Origin: Candidatus Omnitrophota bacterium
Lineage (GTDB): Bacteria; Omnitrophota; Gorgyraeia; 1-14-0-20-64-10
Length of the DNA stretch: 10,008 bases
Direction of reading: 5' to 3'
NCBI GenBank assembly: GCA_023248095.1
Contig: JAHFFF010000055.1
Coordinates: 1-10,008 of the forward strand
Positions 6,512 to 10,008 of the stretch are shown one piece after another. A program made the position numbers and the translations under genes. Below the pieces are notes generated by a model that made no database searches, was not told where the DNA came from, and was given only the letters and a program-made list of their open reading frames with translations. How positions within the stretch are numbered: position 1 is the first letter of the stretch; each line of letters begins with the position of its first letter.

Positions 6512-7961
6512 GAGTCCCTGTTTTTCCATCAGCGCCTGGATAATCCTCCAGGCGCTTTTCTTTTCCCAGATCTTTTCCCCATTTGCAAATGCCCAGACGG
6601 AATCCACCCTAAAGGTACAGAGTCCGTTTGAAGGAACAGCCAAGGGCCGTTTAGAAGCTGGGCTCGAGGAGGCGACAGAACAGGCCTTTCTGGAGGCACC
6701 CACCTATGCAAACTACCAGCAGCTCACGGGGGAATCGAAGTCAAAACTTCGGGATCGTGTGCAAGATGCCTTGAAGTCCATCTCGGCGACGAAATTCACA
6801 GATTTTCATTATGTCCCTGGGGATTATTCTGTCACCGACCGGGTTCAAGATCTGTTTTCGGCGGCAGCCAAGACGAGACGTATGCTGGATGATAAGTATC
6901 TTGGTGCCGAAGGACTGCACTTCGTCGCGTTGGGCGATACGGCTGCGTTGTTGACTCACGCCATGGAAGCGACTGCTCAGAAGCCGTACACTTATTCCTA
7001 CGTAGCGATCTCCCGCCGACCTGACAAGACTACGATTACACCGGATCAAAGGCAGGCTTACAAGCGGTACCTGCAAAAGGTGCTGGATCCCACCGCCCTC
7101 ATGCGAACGCCTGGACGGATTGTGATTTCCGACAACGTGGCGTCCGGCGATACCCTGAGGATCTTTTTCGAACTCTGGGAGGAATTGGCGAAAGAGGAGG
7201 GGGTCGTTCTCGATCAATTGCGGAACAAGGTTGTGTTTCATTCCATTGAGGATGAGTACAAGGATGAGGCGGAAGAACTCAGAAGGTACTTCCTGCAGAA
7301 GTTCCCTTATCCTTACGTGACGCAATTAGTCAGTCATCGGCTCTTCAGGAGCATGAGTGCTCCTGAACGATTCTTCCGCGATCGATGGATGGCCAAATTC
7401 CCACCATCTGAGTGGACACGGTGGGAGGAGCTGGAACCGACCCTGGCGCGTCCATCCCAAAATGCAGCACTCACCCTTTTTGCATTCTACGAGCACCTGT
7501 CGGAATTGGAGAAGTCTGGCCGAATCCAGATTGCCTCTGGCTTGGAGGAAGGGATTCGACTGCCGCCGGCTGCCACGGAAGGACGGGTTCTTTTCCTTGG
7601 GCCGGATGTCGCCACGCCCGCTTTCCTCTCCAGCTTATCCGGCGTGAAACCTGCACCGGGAGAGCGGCAGATGAGGATGGTGATCTTCGCACGAGGTGAG
7701 GGGCAGCAGGCTCAGATTGAAGCAGGACTGGAAGAAGCGGGCTTGATTCTTGAAGAACCGGTCATCGATATCCAGGTTTCCTACGGTGGAGATTTGGAGG
7801 CAGCGATTCAGGGTCGAATGCCAGCCTATCAGGGTCTGCAGGTGCATGTTTTGTACACGCTGGCCGGATTGGAGGAGCTGGGCAGGTTCCTTCAGATCGA
7901 CCCGGTTTCGGTCCGGGCGTGGCAGCGTTCGGTCGAGCGGCGGCTCGGTACGGAAGCCTAA
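6489..7961 (+). CDS. Exported protein with phosphoribosyltransferase-like motif and C-terminal GLEE module
   Basis: This gene encodes 490 residues from a GTG that overlaps the end of the previous gene by 23 bases. A GGAG at 6474-6477 is a possible ribosome binding site. The start is supported because it supplies a full signal peptide: basic MRSRKWFK, a hydrophobic core, and a likely cut after A-N-A, leaving QTEST. No other good start lies nearby. AGLEE at residues 57-61 opens the mature region. RIVISDNVASGDTL (211-224) resembles the PRPP-binding motif of type I phosphoribosyltransferases (two hydrophobic residues, D-D, then T-G-x-T), with S-D and S-G-D-T variants. HFVALGDTAALLTHAM (about 140-155) could be an earlier strand and helix of that fold. 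The substrate is unknown and one acidic residue is missing, so it may bind without catalysing. ASGLEEG (349-355) precedes a 126-residue GLEE module. Probably translationally coupled to the previous gene. Confidence 0.85.
   Translation: MRSRKWFKSPCFSISAWIILQALFFSQIFSPFANAQTESTLKVQSPFEGTAKGRLEAGLEEATEQAFLEAPTYANYQQLTGESKSKLRDRVQDALKSISATKFTDFHYVPGDYSVTDRVQDLFSAAAKTRRMLDDKYLGAEGLHFVALGDTAALLTHAMEATAQKPYTYSYVAISRRPDKTTITPDQRQAYKRYLQKVLDPTALMRTPGRIVISDNVASGDTLRIFFELWEELAKEEGVVLDQLRNKVVFHSIEDEYKDEAEELRRYFLQKFPYPYVTQLVSHRLFRSMSAPERFFRDRWMAKFPPSEWTRWEELEPTLARPSQNAALTLFAFYEHLSELEKSGRIQIASGLEEGIRLPPAATEGRVLFLGPDVATPAFLSSLSGVKPAPGERQMRMVIFARGEGQQAQIEAGLEEAGLILEEPVIDIQVSYGGDLEAAIQGRMPAYQGLQVHVLYTLAGLEELGRFLQIDPVSVRAWQRSVERRLGTEA
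6531..6564 (+). terminator. Intrinsic terminator inside the signal-peptide codons of the next gene
   Basis: A perfect 10-base inverted repeat (AGCGCCTGGA at 6531-6540 and TCCAGGCGCT at 6547-6556) has a 6-base loop and is followed by TTTTCTTTT (6556-6564). It begins 20 bases after the TAA of the transaldolase-like gene, the usual place for a terminator. It also lies 42 bases into the following reading frame and encodes the hydrophobic core of that signal peptide. It may end most transcripts after the upstream gene or act as an attenuator that translating ribosomes relieve. Confidence 0.7.
7581..7958 (+). other. C-terminal GLEE module, copy 3
   Basis: Residues 365-490 of the phosphoribosyltransferase-like protein run: strand GRVLFLGPDV, a second strand MRMVIFARGE, AGLEEAGL, strand VIDIQVSYGG, strand LQVHVLYTL, AGLEELGRFLQI, then a helix DPVSVRAWQRSVERR. 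This is the clearest copy and the best query for finding the family. It pairs with copy 1 at GLE(E/Q)-x-GL, (Y/F)GG, the L-x-V-x-x-x-L-(S/A)-GLEE block and RFL-x-I. Confidence 0.6.
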
Positions 7962-8028
7962 CCACTCCTCCCCTTTCAGTCTCTCCCCTCTGCTTGTCAT
8001 CGCCGGTTGCCTCTGATAGACTGGATCC
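7962..8028 (+). other. Intergenic spacer, pyrimidine-rich
   Basis: The first 34 bases after the stop codon are almost all C and T on the + strand. There is no hairpin followed by a T run, so I see no classical terminator. The second half carries the promoter candidate for the hydrolase gene. Confidence 0.6.
7994..8022 (+). promoter_or_regulatory. Sigma-70-like promoter, possibly giving a leaderless mRNA
   Basis: TTGTCA (7994-7999, five of six matches to TTGACA) and TAGACT (8017-8022, four of six to TATAAT) are spaced by 17 bases. Initiation about 7 bases after the -10 box would fall at or very near the ATG at 8029. There is no Shine-Dalgarno sequence before that ATG, only GGA three bases away, which agrees with a leaderless transcript. 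The promoter separates the GLEE genes from the envelope genes that follow. Confidence 0.45.
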
Positions 8029-8766
8029 ATGCGCAGATCGATTCAGGCACTTCGCGCCTTCGCTATCATGTCCGTTCTTCTTTCCATCCCAGCCTTTGGA
8101 GCGGTGGAGATGCCGGCGACCTCCTATCTGTCCGGGTTGACCTGGCTGGGGCATGCCAGTTTCCGCTGGGAACGGGGCGGGGTTGTCCTTTACATCGACC
8201 CGTGGCAGCTCCCCTCGGAGCCGCACGATGGGGACGTGGTCCTCATCAGCCATCCTCATTTTGATCATCTGAATACGGCGGATGTGGCGAAGATCATCAA
8301 GACAGATGCTGAGGTGGTGACAGTGGCCGATTGCGCCTCCAAACTGAAGGAGGCTGGGATCACGAATGCGATTCACGTGGTCAAGCCGGGCGATAAGCTG
8401 AAGGTCAAAGGGGTGGCGATCGAGGTGGTGCCGGCGTACAACACCAACAAGAGTCACCACCCCAAAGAAAACGGCTGGGCCGGCTTCGTCGTCGAGATGG
8501 ACGGGGTCCGTCTCTACCACGCAGGGGACACCGACTTTATTCCGGAGATGAAGGAGTTGAAAGTGGACGTGGCCCTTCTGCCGGTGAGCGGGACCTATGT
8601 GATGACGGCCGAGGAGGCAGCGCAGGCGGCGAAGGCGATCAACCCCAAGGTGGCCATTCCCATGCATTACGGTGCGGTGGTCGGAACGCTGGCGGATGCC
8701 AAGCGGTTCCAGACCCTGTGCGGCGGGTTGATCGTCGAGATCTTGGAGAAGGGTGTGAAGCGTTGA
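8029..8766 (+). CDS. Exported metallo-beta-lactamase-fold hydrolase, UPF0173/UlaG type
   Basis: This gene encodes 245 residues. The metal-binding signature H75-x-H77-x-D79-H80 (in SHPHFDHL), D167 in HAGDTD and H213 in PMHYG are all present, as is the GHASF strand (41-45) typical of the UPF0173/UlaG branch of the metallo-beta-lactamase superfamily. K141-S-H143-H144-P-K is also typical of UPF0173. Members are metal-dependent hydrolases, mostly of unknown substrate; UlaG opens ascorbate-6-phosphate lactone. Length is normal for the family plus a 24-residue signal peptide (basic MRRSIQALRA, hydrophobic core, likely cut at A-F-G). Export is unusual, since most UPF0173 proteins are cytoplasmic. The start at 8029 is chosen because it supplies the basic part of the signal peptide; it lacks a ribosome binding site. 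The gene is followed after 17 bases by the BatD-like gene, so the two are probably co-transcribed. The function inside the envelope is unknown. Confidence 0.92.
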   Translation: MRRSIQALRAFAIMSVLLSIPAFGAVEMPATSYLSGLTWLGHASFRWERGGVVLYIDPWQLPSEPHDGDVVLISHPHFDHLNTADVAKIIKTDAEVVTVADCASKLKEAGITNAIHVVKPGDKLKVKGVAIEVVPAYNTNKSHHPKENGWAGFVVEMDGVRLYHAGDTDFIPEMKELKVDVALLPVSGTYVMTAEEAAQAAKAINPKVAIPMHYGAVVGTLADAKRFQTLCGGLIVEILEKGVKR

Positions 8767-8772
8767 GATGAA

Positions 8773-8777
8773 AAGGA
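8773..8777 (+). promoter_or_regulatory. Ribosome binding site for the BatD-like gene
   Basis: AAGGA lies 6 bases before the ATG at 8784. A nearer ATG at 8768 is in another frame and has no useful ribosome binding site, so 8784 is the start. Confidence 0.6.
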
Positions 8778-8783
8778 TTCAGG

Positions 8784-9266
8784 ATGCTAAGGATCCGCAG
8801 GATACTCTTTGCCCTTGTCGGGATTTGGTTCCTTACCGCTAGCCTTCATCCCTCAGCCCCTGCATTTGCGGATCAACTCTCTGTTCAGGCGCAGGTGGAC
8901 CGATCCGAGGTCAAGGAGGGAGAGAGGCTGACCTTTTCCGTGACGATCACCGGCCCCATCCGAGGAACGCCGAAATTGCAGCTGGGTTCCCTGGAAGGGT
9001 TCCAGGTGGTCTCCACCGGCCAGTCCCAACAGATCCAGATGCGAGGCAACGAGATCAACCAAGCGCTGACCCTGACGTACGTTTTGGCTCCAACTCAGAC
9101 GGGCACCTACACGCTCGGCCCGGTGAAGGTGGAGTACCAGGGGCAGGCTTATGAGACCCAGCCGATTCAGGTGAAGGTGACGCCGGGCCCCGCCGGCCGA
9201 ATCCCGAAGTCCAAGCAACCCTCTCCGCGCCAGTTGCCGGAACTTGAAGGAGGCGTGGTGTTGTGA
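8784..9266 (+). CDS. Short exported BatD-like protein
   Basis: This gene encodes 160 residues. A signal peptide with basic start (MLRIRR) and hydrophobic core is cut after A-F-A (residues 27-29). The mature part matches the opening domain of BatD proteins (oxygen tolerance/aerotolerance family): a V-x-A-x-V-D-R-x-x-V-x-x-G-E start, an L-x-F-x-V-T-I-x-G strand, a GFQVVSTGQSQQIQ-type strand, then LTYVLAP-x-x-T-G-x-Y-T-LGPVKVEYQG. This is an Ig-like beta domain acting in the periplasm. Full BatD proteins are usually several hundred residues with repeats and a membrane helix; this one stops after a single domain and has no membrane anchor. The ending looks natural, because its last codons also form the ribosome binding site of the next gene and the two overlap by 4 bases. 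No BatA, BatB or BatE gene is visible. It may be a single-domain relative or an old truncation. Confidence 0.8.
   Translation: MLRIRRILFALVGIWFLTASLHPSAPAFADQLSVQAQVDRSEVKEGERLTFSVTITGPIRGTPKLQLGSLEGFQVVSTGQSQQIQMRGNEINQALTLTYVLAPTQTGTYTLGPVKVEYQGQAYETQPIQVKVTPGPAGRIPKSKQPSPRQLPELEGGVVL
9247..9253 (+). promoter_or_regulatory. Ribosome binding site that decides the lipoprotein start
   Basis: AAGGAGG sits 9 bases before the GTG at 9263, within the last codons of the BatD-like gene. It supports the GTG as the original start, even though in-frame ATGs at 9323 and 9347 would give a more usual signal-peptide length. Confidence 0.6.
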
Positions 9267-10008
9267 GAAGAGTGCTTACACCGTTCGTGTTGAGCTGGCC
9301 GTTCTCCTTCGACAGGCTCAGGATGAACGGCAAAGTCGAAGCACGAATGGCTTCGATTCTGATAATCCTTCTCCTGGCTCTGCCGGGATGCAGCTGGGCC
9401 TTGAAGAAACAGCGTCTGATGGAGCTGGAGACTCAGGTCAGCCAGTTGCAGGACCGATTGGTCGATCAGGAAAACGCGCGGGAAGGACTGCTGGAGTCCT
9501 TGGGCCAATTGCGTGACCAGTTGGCGCGATTGCAGCAGGAGCATGCGCGTGAGGCGGAATCGCACGCGCGTGAACTGCAGCTCCTGCGGGAAGAGCAGGG
9601 GAAGTCCCTGCAGGCGATGGAACAACGGAAGTCTTTGGAATCCCAGGAGCTCGAGCAGGCACAGAAGCGGCTTACCGAGAGCCTGCAGAAGGAATTGGGG
9701 GACGCCCGCGCAAAATTGGAGATGACCCAGCGGGGCTTGGTGCTGACCTTGTTGGATGAGATCTTTTTTGATTCCGGCCAGGCGGTCATCAAGACAGAGG
9801 GATTTGACACGCTGGACAAGGTGGGCCAGGTTCTCAAGGAGACGGTGCCCAACCTGCCGATGGCGGTGGAGGGGCACACGGACAACGAGCCGATCAAACT
9901 CTCCAGCTGGAGGTCCAACTGGGAGCTTTCTTCCGGCCGGGCCTTGGCGGTGGTGCATTACCTGATCGACAGGCAGGGGCTTGAACCGAACAGGGTGCGG
10001 GCGGTCGG
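9263..10008 (+). CDS. OmpA/MotB-type peptidoglycan-binding lipoprotein with coiled coil (3' partial)
   Basis: The frame is open to the window end (248 full codons). The GTG at 9263 overlaps the previous stop (GTGA) and has a strong ribosome binding site. From this start a lipoprotein signal ends at LALPGC with Cys43. Starting at ATG 9323 the signal would be a normal 22 residues; at 9347 only 14. Residues about 47-155 form a long Glu/Gln/Leu-rich coiled coil. From about 159 an OmpA C-terminal domain begins: FFDSG, then EGHTDN (203-208), SNWELS and R226, the usual peptidoglycan-binding and structural residues. The H-T-D-N-x-P-I and N-W-E-L-S pattern is close to MotB and related OmpA-like proteins. 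The product should sit in the outer membrane by its lipid and hold peptidoglycan, with the coiled coil spanning part of the periplasm. Odd point: a dispersed palindromic repeat fills codons 13-23, ahead of the hydrophobic core, and seems to have lengthened the leader without breaking the frame. Confidence 0.88.
   Translation, partial: MRRVLTPFVLSWPFSFDRLRMNGKVEARMASILIILLLALPGCSWALKKQRLMELETQVSQLQDRLVDQENAREGLLESLGQLRDQLARLQQEHAREAESHARELQLLREEQGKSLQAMEQRKSLESQELEQAQKRLTESLQKELGDARAKLEMTQRGLVLTLLDEIFFDSGQAVIKTEGFDTLDKVGQVLKETVPNLPMAVEGHTDNEPIKLSSWRSNWELSSGRALAVVHYLIDRQGLEPNRVRAV
9299..9330 (+). repeat. Dispersed palindromic element (TTCGACAGGCTCAGG family) in a coding region
   Basis: The element begins CCGTTC (9299-9304) and ends GAACGG (9325-9330), its perfect inverted complement. 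Inside are CCT and AGG arms and the core TTCGACAGGCTCAGG. This core is familiar from many unrelated bacterial genomes, where translation gives signature peptides such as FDRLR on one strand and HPEPVEG on the other; both appear here. It resembles REP-type elements. Only one copy lies in the window. Confidence 0.75.

Larger units (their letters stand above)
2574..7877 (+). repeat. Dispersed [AST]GLEE motif set, ten perfect copies in three genes
   Basis: Perfect copies start at 2574, 3024, 3275, 3407, 6035, 6233, 6657, 7536, 7722 and 7863. Degenerate copies are SGLEQ at 2880 and AGLDT at 2991. All are in frame in the three large genes, and none is in frame in the genes after 7961. Several lie in Pro/Ala-rich linkers next to core domains or soon after a signal peptide; others lie inside the C-terminal modules. 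Copies at 2574, 3407 and 6035 are identical over 15 bases (GCCGGTTTGGAGGAG), and ten of these twelve copies use TTG for leucine. The meaning is unknown: a protease or sorting recognition tag, a conserved linker, or a nucleotide-level signal are all possible. Confidence 0.75.

Noticed and set aside
7344..7367. Perfect 9-base inverted repeat with 6-base loop (TTCAGGAGC / GCTCCTGAA)
   Set aside because: It lies mid-gene, has no T tract, and one such repeat is expected by chance in a window of this size.
7935..7948. CGAGC-GGCG-GCTCG hairpin near the end of the phosphoribosyltransferase-like gene
   Set aside because: The stem is only five pairs, inside the coding region, and is not followed by a T run, so it is not called a terminator.
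7762..8667. Minus-strand open frame spanning the intergenic gap (301 codons)
   Set aside because: It runs antisense through two well-supported genes and a promoter region, with His/Arg/Pro-rich composition typical of spurious translation.
9391..9412. A GLEE tetrapeptide readable near 9395-9406 in another frame
   Set aside because: It is out of frame with the OmpA-type lipoprotein, so it is coincidental and was not counted with the motif set.
9167..9958. Minus-strand frame containing HPEPVEG (263 codons)
   Set aside because: That peptide is the known spurious translation of the palindromic repeat; the + strand OmpA-type lipoprotein explains the region.

Overview
The window comes from a high-GC, Gram-negative-type bacterium. 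It encodes Sec signal peptides ending in A-x-A, a lipoprotein with a peptidoglycan-binding OmpA domain, and a BatD-like periplasmic domain. The very long secreted proteins of mixed domain content and the repeated [AST]GLEE motif suggest an uncultured lineage such as Omnitrophota. That placement is an impression from style, not a proof. All six genes are on the + strand. I see no rRNA, tRNA, CRISPR array, transposase or phage gene.

Region 1 (1-7961) is the unusual part: three consecutive genes for large proteins. The first is open at its 5' end and carries a divergent, expanded CofD/YvcK-like domain. The second is an exported 1109-residue protein whose middle resembles a transaldolase barrel, with the Schiff-base lysine apparently kept. 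The third is an exported 490-residue protein with a degenerate PRPP-binding (phosphoribosyltransferase-like) motif. All three share one plan: an enzyme-like core, a Pro/Ala-rich linker carrying [AST]GLEE, then a C-terminal module of about 125 residues that looks homologous between them. Ten perfect [AST]GLEE motifs occur in these three proteins and none in the next three. Cytoplasmic sugar-phosphate and nucleotide-type enzyme folds, at least two of them with signal peptides and all ending in a common tail, suggest an undescribed export, sorting or assembly family. This is the main discovery candidate.

Region 2 (7962-10008) is more ordinary envelope biology. It holds an exported metallo-beta-lactamase-fold hydrolase of the UPF0173/UlaG type, a short BatD-like exported protein, and an OmpA/MotB-type lipoprotein that runs off the end of the window. 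The hydrolase appears to have its own promoter placed so close to the start codon that the mRNA may be leaderless. The three genes are tightly packed (17-base gap, then a 4-base overlap) and probably form one operon.

Two small structures deserve attention. A textbook intrinsic terminator lies 20 bases after the stop of gene 2, but inside the signal-peptide codons of gene 3. A palindromic element of the widespread TTCGACAGGCTCAGG family sits in the first codons of the OmpA-type lipoprotein and confuses its start site.
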